This document shows positions 50,216-59,700 of a DNA stretch of 64,000 nucleotides, piece after piece. This stretch comes from Membranipora membranacea. Taxonomy: Eukaryota > Bryozoa > Gymnolaemata > Cheilostomatida > Membraniporidae. The position numbers and the translations under genes are program-made. How positions within the stretch are numbered: the stretch's first letter is position 1; each line of letters begins with the position of its first letter. The stretch is from contig OU612065.1 in assembly GCA_914767715.1 (NCBI GenBank), forward strand, positions 1,364,001 to 1,428,000, in the 5' to 3' direction. A model generated the notes under the pieces. The model saw only the letters and a list, made by a program, of their open reading frames with translations, was not told the DNA's origin and did no database searches.

Positions 50216-53072
50216 CTAGGAAGGAAGAAAGACAATGAATTTGAAATCAAGCTGAGATCTTCTAAGAAGATGGTTAAATTCATTGTGGATACTGGAGCGG
50301 ATGTGACAGTTATCAACAGGGAGACGGCGCAGAGGCTAGGATTAGATATGCGCTCGACTTGATTTTAGAGGAGCAGATGGGAGAAAATTAGAGATTCACT
50401 TCAAGGCTTACCTTCCCCTTATCTCTGTATGGGGTCAAGAAGTAAGAGGTAAAGCATACATCCTAGAAGGGGCACGTAACAATTTACTAGGAAAGCCAGA
50501 GATTCGGAAGTTCAAATTGGTGAAGACAATAAGGAGCATTAGCGAGGAGGTAGTGTTGAAACATCCTAAGTTATTCGGTAAATTGGGAGTATTACCTGAT
50601 GTGTTCAAGATAAAAATCAAGGGGGGCGCAAATCCGTTGTGCTTGAACGTCCCACGAAGGTTACCTATAGGATTGAGAAAGGCCACAAAGGATGAGTTAG
50701 AAAGGATGGAGGAGTTGGGTGTTATAGAGAAGGTAGAGAAGCCAACTTCTTGGTGTTCTGGCATGGTGGTAGCCCCTAAATCTAATGGAAAGGTAAGAAT
50801 ATGCGTTTATCTGACCCAACTGAATAAGAGTGTGATGAGGGAGACATATCCATTACCCCATCTGGAAGACACCCTTGCATCGTTAGAAGGCAGTCGATAC
50901 TTTAGCAAGATGGATGCAAACTCAGGATTCTGGCAGATTGATTTGGCGGAGGAGTCAAGAGAATATACCACTTTTATAACACCTTTTCGTTGTTATCAAT
51001 ACCTGAAAATGTCGTTTGGAATTTCGGCAGCACCGGAATTTTTCCAAAGGCAAATGAACAAAATATTAGAAGGACTAACAGGAGTGGTGTGTATGATGGA
51101 CGACATTTTGGTTGTTGGAAAGAGCAAGGAGGAGCATGATACAAGATAAGCGGAAGTTCTGAAGAAAGTCGAAGAAGCGGGGATGACATTAAACAAAGAG
51201 AAGTGTGTATTCGGAGTTCAGGAAGTGAAATTTCTGGGGCACATACTGACTAAGAAAGGTATAGGAGTGGACCCGGAGAAGGAGAGGGCCATCCGCGAGA
51301 TGCCGGCACCGACTGATAGGAAGGGGTTGCAGAGATTTTCAGCTATGGTGAACTACTTGGGTAGATTCAGCCCTCTCATATCAGAAGTAGAGGTGCCTCT
51401 GAGAGAATAAGACAGGAAAAAGAATGATTGGATATGGCTAGAGATACATCAGAGGAGTTTTGATAAGGTTAAGGAGCTGATTACATCTTCTTCGTTGTTG
51501 GCTTTGTTTGACTACAATAAAAGTCACAGGGTAACAGCTGACGCCAGTTGTCATTCTCTGGGGGCAGCGCTGTTACAGGATCAGGAAGATGGAGAATGGA
51601 AACCAGTGGCTTACGCCTCTAGGAAGCTCAACGATGCTGAAAAGAGATATGGTCAAATTGAGAAGGAAGCCCTGGCGATCACATGGGCATGTGAAAAATT
51701 CGAATTTTATCTAGTTGGAAGACATTTTGAAGTAGAGAGAGACCACAAGCCATTGATTCCTCTGCTTGGGTCTAAGGATTTGTCAGAACTGCCGCTGAGG
51801 ATTCAACGATTTAAGATGGGACTTATGAGATATGACTATAAAATTTTCCATACACCTGGGAATAAAATGTTTATTGCTGATTTACTCTCAAGGCCACCGA
51901 CCAAACAAGAAGTAGCTAGGATAGCAAGGGTGGAAATGCACATTAGGACTTTGATATCTGCGGAAGGAGATGCGTTGGTGGAAGAGATAAAGAGACATGC
52001 CAAAGTAGATGAAGATTATCAGGTGATTTTGAAGGCTATGAAAGAGGGGTGGCCAAGAACAGTAAAGGGAGAGCTGAAGAAGGTGAAGGGCAACATGGAT
52101 CTTCTGAGTGAGAAAGACGGCCTAATTGTCATGAACTCCAGACTGTACATTCCTACAGCAATGCGCGAGAACATGCTGCTGCGCTTACATTCCGTTCACC
52201 AGGGTATGGTCAAAACTTATCGCAGGAGTCAAGACTCGGTGTGGTGGCCGTCTATAAGAAAGGAGATTATTGAGTTGGTAGAAGAATGCCCGAAATGTAT
52301 TAATTTTAGACGAATGAGGAATCTTCCATTACACCAAACGGAGCTGCCAGAAGCTCCGTGGAGTCATGTAGCTTCGGATTTGTTTGAGTTTAGAGGGAAG
52401 GTTTATGCTTTGTTTGTTGACTACTACTCCCGGTGGATTGAAGTTGTAGAGATGAGTGGACAAACAGGGGCGGAATTGGGCAAGAAGTTCAGACCGGTTA
52501 TTGCGAGGTATGGAGCCCCAGATAGGATAAGGACGGATAATGGCCCTTGTTATGTTTCTAAAGAGTGGAGAGATTTGATGGAAGAATACAGCGTTATCCA
52601 TGTTACTAGTAGCCCACACCATCATGAGGCTAACGGTCTGGCAGAGAGGAGTGTGGAGACTATTGTAGGACTTTGGAATAAGGAAGAAGATAAGAATAAG
52701 GCCTTGATGGCATATCGTACCACCACACTAGAGAGCGGCTGCAGATCAGACGAGCTTCTATTAGGCAGGAGAATGCGGAACGAATTACCTATCCAGCATC
52801 AGAAGGCATGTGATACTGAGGGCTTTAGAAAACGAGACACTACTCTAAAGGAGAGACAGAAGAGGAACTTTGACAAATCGAGGAGAGCTTCAGATTTCGC
52901 AGATTTACAAGAGGGTCAGACAGTATGGGTTAAAATTAGTCACGCAGACAAGGGCAAGAGAGGCATTGTGAAATACAAGGCTGAAGAGCCCGATAGCTAC
53001 TGGATTGAGACAGACAAAAGACTTGTGAGAGGACTAGGAAACATTTATGAATATTGCCGAAGGATGACATAG
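50216..53072 (+). pseudogene. Pol of the gypsy element: protease, RT, RNase H, integrase (interrupted)
   Basis: The protease shares the Gag frame and has the aspartic active site DTGADVT near 50290. The frame shifts around 50350-50361. From there one frame runs to 53072, broken only by TAA 51147-51149 and TAA 51408-51410. Reverse transcriptase has its catalytic aspartates in CMMDDILV (~51090). RNase H follows from about 51520 (VTADASCHSLGAAL). Integrase has an H-H-C-C zinc domain (HSVHQ..CPKC, ~52190-52310) and a DD(35)E core with RIRTDNGPCY and the glutamate in NGLAERSVE. Known role: copies the RNA into DNA and inserts it. The breaks look like ordinary decay rather than programmed recoding. 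Confidence 0.93.
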
Positions 53073-53317
53073 AAGGTGGTGAGGAGAGTCCAGCAGATGA
53101 GGATGACAACCGAGATCAAGGGAGAATAGAGATAGAGCGAAACATCCAGCCAAGTGCCCCTAGGCCACCAAGTACAAGAAACGCTAAGAAGGTCAAAAAC
53201 CCTGATTATGTGTGGTACTAGAATCATTTGTGTTGAGAGGGAGGAATAGCAGAAGGAGTATTAGACCGGAATGGAATAGATAGGAAGGGAACAGGTCAGT
53301 TAGGGACCTGAGAAAGA

Positions 53318-53404
53318 GTGTGTAGTATTAGCCAGGAAGGATAGCACAGTGCGTAGTATTAGCCAGGAAGGATAAAAGAGTGCGTAGTATTAGCCAGGAA
53401 GGAT
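53318..53404 (+). repeat. Tandem repeat in the gypsy 3' untranslated region
   Basis: Three copies of GTAGTATTAGCCAGGAAGGA separated by short variable spacers (unit about 33 bp), between the end of pol and the polypurine tract. Confidence 0.85.
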
Positions 53405-53537
53405 ATACGAGTAAGAAGAATACTAGAATCAAGGTCTAAGGGATATTAGACAGGAACACTTATACACTATATAGATTTCTACTACCAAGACTTCGGTATC
53501 AGTTAAATTACCCACAACAAGGACTATCAATAACAAT

Positions 53538-53554
53538 ATAGAAAGAGAGGAGGA
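53538..53554 (+). other. Polypurine tract
   Basis: GAAAGAGAGGAGGA, interrupted by almost no pyrimidine, directly before the 3' LTR; the plus-strand primer of LTR elements. Confidence 0.8.
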
Positions 53555-53764
53555 TGTAGTGCAAGGCATTATAGACTGCAGGTTGTAAATAGGGAAAGAC
53601 AGATAAGAGTGCTGCATAAGAACTCAGGCTACATCCGGGAATGCGCAGGAAAGAGGCATTAATAATCACGCTGGCTTAGGGAGGAGAAGAGAATGGGAGA
53701 AGACAAAGAAGTTGTACCAATACTGGACACCTCAGCATATCTCATGTAAGTTGAATACACTACA
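53555..53764 (+). repeat. 3' LTR of the gypsy element
   Basis: 210 bp, same ends as the 5' LTR; four substitutions between the two. Followed directly by the target copy TAAGC. Confidence 0.96.
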
Positions 53765-53845
53765 TAAGCCATGTCCCATACAGCACCTGGCACATTTTTG
53801 TAATGTAAGAATCCCTCCGGATACCTATTTGGCAACCACTGGATG

Positions 53846-54030
53846 TCCCTCCTCTTTTGTGTGCAGATGATTTTCATGCATCGGGCGGTTGTCCGAGTAC
53901 CAACCGGATGCTTATTTGGCAACCACTGGATGTTTGCGTGGCATTTGCAGTGGTTGCCAAATACGCATCCGGGTGGTACTCGGACAACCGCCGGATGCAT
54001 AAAACACATCTGCACACAAAAGAGGAGGGA
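53846..54030. repeat. Foldback element with 83-nt arms
   Basis: Arms 53846-53928 and 53948-54030 are near-perfect reverse complements around a 19-base loop. Within each arm is the unit CCGGATGC.TATTTGGCAACC; further direct copies of that unit lie just outside (53818-53848 and about 54109-54132). The long open frames on both strands here only reflect the palindrome. It abuts the gypsy-interrupted inverted repeat, so several such units are clustered. Confidence 0.9.
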
Positions 54031-54132
54031 TGAGTTTCTAGCAGGGGAGGTTGGGTTGTAGACACTCATCATCGCGGCGAAAAACCCATCCAGATGTCAA
54101 GGTGCCAACCGGATGCCTATTTGGCAACCATT

Positions 54133-54637
54133 GACAAGCTGCGATTGCGAGCAGACTGATATTGATGAAAGCTTCAGTATAAGGCAGCCATGAGAGGTTG
54201 ATAAGTTTAGGTATCGTAGGCCTAGTCCTGCTTCGAGAGCTTTGCTTCACATAGCTAAAAAGGTCTCTGGTAGATATTAAACAACTGAAACATTTCATAG
54301 ATCTCTGGGTCATTACCTCACACAACAGCTGTATAACTTTGTATACTAAGTATCTCTGTGTCAGTGAATGTATGTGATAGCAAGGACGTCCAGGACTTGT
54401 TACCATTAATACTATTTTATCTCCCGCCCACTCTCATTCAAACCACAGTATAGTTCTTACATTACCCAGGAGGCAGGAGCACACTCAAATGATCCTAGGA
54501 TGATTGTCTCCCAACGTACTTCATACATAGTTACATTTTTAAATATGCAAAGTTGAATGAAGATGTGTGCTCTCTATTAAGGGGACTTACTGAATGCCAA
54601 TGACTTCATTTGTGATGCAAAACTTGGTTACTTTCAG
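54133..54637. other. Upstream region of the glutaredoxin gene
   Basis: No coding or repeat signal beyond the foldback units at its left edge. Probably contains the glutaredoxin promoter; the ATG is directly preceded by CTTTCAG, so a 5' UTR intron may end here. Confidence 0.5.
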
Positions 54638-55477
54638 ATGGGTTTGACATCGTCCACAGCATCCTCTGCTGATGAAAGGACTATTCAATGGGTAGAAGAA
54701 AAGATTCATGAACAACAGGTAGTTGTCTTCTCTAAGACTACCTGCCCTTACTGTTCAGAGGCCAAGAAGATTTTAGATAAGACAAGTGCCAATTATAAAT
54801 CTCATGAGATCAACAGGATGGATAACTGCTCACAGATACAGGATGCTCTCCAGGATAAAACTGGCGCCAGGACCGTACGTTGTAACTTACTCAGATAATC
54901 TAATCGATGGATATAGTTTACTGCGCCGCTGATATAAATGGGTGTCGTTTGTACCCTCTAACTATTGACCCTCCCGATGTCCAATAATACTGAGTGTGTT
55001 GAAATATAAATTGGCAATGTAACTAATAATTTTGCCTTGTGTTGGTTGTGCCTACAAAAACTGGCCTTGAAATAGATTTACTATAATTAATGAATAAATC
55101 AGCAAGCAATTGTAACCTCATGTTAGTTTGGGCTGCCAAGATCTGCTTTGAGTCATGTATGCACTGCGATTTGAACGGAGATGGAAAACAAACTTCATGG
55201 TTTGTGTGAGGCCTTATGGGTATTAGGCTCCGTAGTCCTGGGTTCAGGTTGTGAAAGTTCACAACCATCAGTCAGTTCTAGTCATAGTGTAGAGAAACAT
55301 ATTTTATTTCAACGTGGAACAAATTGGAGATCATTTTCTTTCCTTTAGGTGCCTCGTGTATTTATTGATGGCAAAAGTATAGGCGGCTGCTCGGACCTCA
55401 AACATCTTTATTCTAGTGGACAGCTCCCAGCTCTCGTCCAAAAATCTGAATCAGAAAAGGCGGGCGGTGAGAGCTAG
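54638..55477 (+). CDS. GLRX2-like: Dithiol glutaredoxin (GLRX2/GLRX-like)
   Basis: Two exons, 54638-54874 and 55349-55477, phase 0, joining to 121 residues. Glutathione-dependent thiol-disulfide oxidoreductase: reduces protein disulfides and glutathionylated proteins. Visible signature: FSKTTCPYCSEAKKIL with the CPYC active site at residues 36-39, the cis-proline TVP made across the splice junction (T79-V80-P81) and the glutathione-binding GGCSDL near residue 92. Length suits a single-domain glutaredoxin. The N-terminus MGLTSST fits an N-myristoylation signal (Gly2, Ser/Thr6), which would place it at membranes rather than in mitochondria; that is inference. The start codon follows a splice-acceptor-like CTTTCAG, so a non-coding first exon is likely. 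An AATAAA at 55735-55740 could be the poly(A) signal. Confidence 0.95.
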
Positions 55478-56804
55478 GGAAACATTCATTAACTTAAAAT
55501 TACTTTTGTAATCATGACTGCCATAAACAGATTCCAATCAGGTAAGTTATATACTTGATGATGATGTTGCCTCACAAAGGAGCTGATAAGCAAACTGCTC
55601 ACTTTTATCGATTTATTATAAATTGAGACACCAGCTTTATAATTCATACACTATTTATTTATTATAAAATAGTTCACTCAAATTTTATGGAATCAACTGG
55701 TTTCAAATGTTTTCAAATACTGAGAAAGAAAAGAAATAAAATGGGTAATAAATATGATTTACATAATGATAAAGTGATAATTGACATTATACATGCAATG
55801 GACTTCTTATTGCTTTATAAGATATAAGTTAGAATTTCAAATATGCAAACTCAATAAAACTTTAAAATTAGACAAAGTTGACATGTCCTAATGAGCACTA
55901 TACGCAATAACTATCATCACACCAGGCTTTTATTGACTTTCTGTGTCAAGTTTACACAGACAATGATGTCCATGTCAAACAAGCAAAAGATTATTGGATG
56001 AAAAAACATCTGGTCGACCTTCAATTGATTTACAGATTATTCTTCGCCCATGAACATGTTGGAGCTATCAAGAGTTTCTGTGTGGCTCCTCTTCACATGT
56101 TTATACATACATCAAGGGCTTGCCTGTATGTACACTCAGGAAGGATATTATGTGATGATTCATCTCTCAATTAATAAGATAGTAGTCTGAGCCCCCCAGA
56201 CTTTTGCCCCTCGCCCGACGGCCCAATTGACAACCCAATTGACAACCGATCAGCCAACCCAAATGAGAAAGGAAACAACAAATGATTCAAAAGCTGCATA
56301 CATGTAAATATTATATCCCGAACATCACTGGTATAGCATGGTAGTTATGTATCATACTATCATCCATACAGTCCACAAGTAGTAGCGTAGTAGGTGAAGC
56401 ACAGGAATGCTGTGATCCTGTTATAGCCATAACCATATGTTTATGACCATTATATCTGGTGTTGCGGCCCATTATTGGATTTATTATCAACTCGATAATT
56501 AAATTGAGAGTTCACAGCAAATACATTGTGAACAGATGATTCTCAGAATATCAGAGAACTTCTCTGGACTTCAGCTCAGGGTTAACACCATCCCCATGTC
56601 GGATATTTGTCCGAAATTCCCAAAGCTCCCATTCTGGATACAGAGCTTGTTATCAGATAGAATCCAGAACACCTAAGCCAATCTAACACCAATTTACAAA
56701 TTGGCTCGATCTGAACACTGGAACAGCTAAGGGCTCATATTTGTATACCTAACAAATATGTTATTTTCAGATTGAAAGCGAGTCTTATTGCATGTATTCG
56801 AGTT
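55478..56804. other. 3' UTR of glutaredoxin gene and intergenic sequence
   Basis: Contains the candidate poly(A) signal at 55735-55740. No exon with protein similarity was found; specifically, I looked for upstream dynein exons and saw none. Confidence 0.5.
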
Positions 56805-57010
56805 GGAGGTGGCTCAGTTGGTTAGAGCGCCGATTTCTTCAGCATGCAAATGTTAAAGGTCGTGGGTTCGAATCCCACTGCAGTCCATTGACTGCTGCGG
56901 TTTGGTTGGCCCCCCAGGTGTGCTCTGACCTGCCTGCAAACAGATAGCAAGCAACCTGGGGCAGTAGTTGTAGACTCACCCTTAGGGCAACAAACATTTC
57001 GCCACCCATG
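56805..57010 (+). mobile_element. tRNA-derived SINE
   Basis: TGGCTCAGTTGG (56810-56821) is a perfect A box and GGTTCGAATCC (56865-56875) a perfect B box. The D arm (GCTC..GAGC) and T arm (GTGGG..CCCAC) would fold, but there is no anticodon stem and no acceptor-stem pairing, so it is not a working tRNA gene. An unrelated body follows. The right end is not certain. Confidence 0.82.
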
Positions 57011-57798
57011 CTTCGGGATGTGGCCTGTGATCACTTGTTCTTTAAATTTATGGGGTTTTTTTTGGTCAATGATAAAAGCACAACAACAAAATTTATATTT
57101 CAAGGAAGCCATTTTACTTATATAGATCATTATTATGAGCCTTTATTATTGACTTTGCAGAAAATTTTAAGAGACCAGAATTATCTTCTCACATTTAGGA
57201 GTCAGACAACCTAAAAATTTGTACAACTTATATAATTTGGTTATTTATTTAAGGTATCCCACGAATGAAATAAAATATTGCGGATCAATAAAATATTTAG
57301 CATGAACCTGATCAATGGAGATTGTTTTCAATCATTTTTCTATCTTTGAAAGTCTAAATCTACTGGGAATCAAATATCTCGTTGGATATTACAAATATCT
57401 CGTTGGATATTACAAGGTATCGCCACTGTTGTTCATCAACAGTAAGTTCATCTCCTCTTGCTAGCAAAGGTGTATTTTGGGCATTTGTTGCTATGAAAAA
57501 CACATTTCTGCACTCAGTCTGTTTTCTCTTTGGTTTCTGATTCTGCGCAAATTAGATAAAAATCACTATCTACAAGTTTCTTGAAATTTATGCGATCGCC
57601 ATCTTTATCAATTATCAGTGTGATACTCTATATGATATACCATGTCATCGTATATGTTACTAAGATGATATTTCTGAATAATTCCTCAATATGTACTTTG
57701 ATACGAAAAGACAAGACATCTAACAATATCATAGTGTGATGATAGTAATGCAGAAGTGAATATCTGGGACTAATTATAAGACACACACACTCTTATAA
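57011..57798. other. Intergenic sequence before the dynein-like gene
   Basis: AT-rich. A short direct repeat ATCTCGTTGGATATTACAA occurs twice at about 57377-57415. No coding signal. Confidence 0.5.
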
Positions 57799-59104
57799 AT
57801 GACTGTGAAGTGTGAACTGTTCTATAGTATCACAAGATCTGTGTACGCACTCAACATCCAAGAACTCTTCATGGGCAAGGTATGATAACATTTACTGACA
57901 TAAACATTATATTATGTTATACTTTTGAAGAATTTCGTTCAATATATTCGGCAGATTTCGGTCCACGATAGCAGTGCTCTTATCATTCGAAGCAAATTGA
58001 AGTTTGCAGAAATCGCAGAGATCTCAGCGTAGATGGTTTTAAACCATTCAGGCCCGCTGTCAGAACTAGTTTAATCGCTTGTTTTTAACAAAACTTATGG
58101 ATTTAGGTGCTGACTCAATGGAGATCGTATCTGAGAAGTTCAGCTGATACACTCATGCAGTCAGACCTAGAAACCAGCTGTACTCTACTATTGCGCTATG
58201 TAGACAGGGCATCCCAAACCCGTCCCGTCTTATACAATCTCTCCGTGTTTACAAACCCCAGACTTTTCCTTGACAGCCTACATGTTCATCATTCGCGACA
58301 GAATTATCAGGATATTGAACTTCATGCACAGGTATTAAGCAAAATTAAAACTTACCTGAAACCAAAGTCAGTAAAATTCTTTGCTCGATCAATTGAAAGC
58401 AAATGAAGTTTTATTTTGAGTATCAGTTATTATGCAGACAGGATAACACTTTGATAAATGTAACCAGTTTCCTACTATGGATAATAAGATTGATTGATTG
58501 ATTTATTACATATCACAGACAATATTACATGTTGCAAAATTCGGTGTAAATACTGGACTTAAAAGAAGACATGAACAAAAATGGTAAAAAGCTCTGTAGG
58601 ATTGTTTAAAACAAAATATCATTTAAAGTATGTACAAGGTGGCTTAAAAAACTGTCTCTGCCCCATGCTCCTCTGAATTTAACTGTTCGATATCTTCCGG
58701 AACTGTCTGTATTTCTTTCAGTTCTTGCAAATGGGATTTACCCCACTACACCCCAGGAGACAGGGTGCTCCATTACCGGACTTAGTGTACACAACGCATT
58801 GTGGGATACTACCAACTGTACCATCAAAGCATTTGACGTACATGATGAAGCGTTATCCAATCAGTTACCATTATTACATATTAAGTCTCGCCTCCGAAAT
58901 CCTGTCAAACAAGAGCAGGAAACTCCAGAGTTTAATTGCACAGTATCATGTAGTGCCGGAAGTAATATGTGCCGTGAAACAGGAAGTGATATCATAACTA
59001 TGCACTCACCTTGCTTAAGTGAACAGGATATCAGAGACTTTATCGAGAGAAGAGTTATCATCTGTTCAGTGTTGTCGTCCATTGATAACAGTATGACTGG
59101 ATGA
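57799..59104 (+). CDS. Dynein heavy chain C-terminal-domain protein (short gene or 3' fragment)
   Basis: Three exons in phase 0: 57799-57879, 58107-58331 and 58757-59104, 217 residues. The order of features follows the end of dynein heavy chains: YALNIQELFMGKVLTQWRSY resembles the helix before the SYPSLKPL/W segment, then PVLYNLSVFTNPRLFLDSLH resembles the P.(V/L)FWLS.F.(F/N)P..FL segment. Finally GCSITGLSVHNALWD matches the C-terminal barrel motif G....GL.L.GA.WD, followed by LPLLHIKSR. Sequence is divergent from axonemal chains and closer in feel to the odd DNHD1-type proteins. No motor (AAA) exons are seen between the glutaredoxin gene and 57799, so either the rest of the gene is gone, it starts at the ATG at 57799 as a stand-alone domain, or upstream exons are too diverged to see. 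The second intron carries a minus-strand LINE fragment. Confidence 0.7.
58490..58705 (-). mobile_element. LINE 3' fragment, minus strand
   Basis: Minus-strand reading gives [20 protein letters not shown] at 58700-58640, almost the same as the fragment at 39.0-39.4 kb, followed by 3' non-coding sequence and an (ATCA)n tail at 58490-58505. Lies in an intron of the dynein-like gene. Confidence 0.78.
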
Positions 59105-59700
59105 ACATGACGTCTCTACTCATTTATAGTAGAATGAATCATTTGAATCAGCTGTTTTTAAACTAAAACTGATAAAGTTCATGGCTGTACCATTTCTTGT
59201 TAATTATAATAATGTGTTAAGAAATGGACAGGTTTCAGTTGTAAGAAGAGAACTCTGTTTTTGCTAGTGCCAGTTTAGGTTTTTTGCCAATCCGTCCTGC
59301 TTAATCATGAATCACCACCAGCATTTGTGCCGCTATCTGAGGACAAACACAATGCAGAGATGGAGTTGGCAGAATCAGGTTTAGCTTTCAAGGGCGTAAA
59401 ATTCTGACGTTGTAAGTTTCCTCAATAGTACGTTGGCCAACAAGGCAGGCAGAGAATAATTGTTACAATCTTTTTTTGCAAGTTTTGGCAACCTCAGGAG
59501 ATAATTCATAATTACTGTCTGTTGCAATCAAATGGATTAATGTGACATTCTTAACTCATAAATGGATTATGCTTGCCACAGATATTATTATAATGTAATT
59601 GTAAGGATAGTATAGGTTATATTTACTCTAATGTTTCATGAGTTTTCACTTGTATTATTAGTTCAGACTTGACGTATAGCTTATTTAGCAGCCTCTTGAT
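59105..59700. other. Intergenic: 3' end of dynein-like gene and promoter of the NHL-like gene
   Basis: No exon or repeat recognised. Confidence 0.5.

Larger units (their letters stand above)
48886..53764 (+). mobile_element. Ty3/gypsy LTR retrotransposon, complete but with broken reading frames
   Basis: 4879 bp bounded by two 210-bp LTRs (TGTAGT..ACTACA) and the 5-bp target duplication TAAGC (48881-48885 and 53765-53769). A tRNA-type primer site follows the left LTR and a polypurine tract precedes the right one. Internal order is Gag with zinc knuckles, protease (DTGA), reverse transcriptase, RNase H, integrase; integrase after RNase H is the Ty3/gypsy order. No envelope-like gene is seen between integrase and the right LTR. 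The LTRs differ at 4 of 210 positions, so the insertion is moderately young, yet the coding region already has in-frame stops and a frameshift and this copy is not expected to be autonomous. Confidence 0.96.
48792..53795. repeat. Inverted-repeat (foldback) element interrupted by the gypsy element
   Basis: Arms 48792-48817 and 53770-53795 are reverse complements at 25 of 26 positions (left arm core GGTGCTGTATGGGACATG). Inner arms 48819-48831 and 48872-48885 also pair. With the LTR element and one target copy removed, the outer arms would enclose a loop of about 70 bases. Confidence 0.82.

Noticed and set aside
53073-53554. Possible envelope-like gene of the gypsy element
   Set aside because: Too short and full of stops and tandem repeats; no signal peptide or membrane segment.
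53659-54072. Open frames on both strands just right of the gypsy element
   Set aside because: They read through the foldback palindrome, which makes both strands open in mirrored frames.
56805-56883. Functional tRNA gene
   Set aside because: A and B boxes and D/T arms are present, but there is no anticodon stem or acceptor stem and a non-tRNA body follows; called a SINE.
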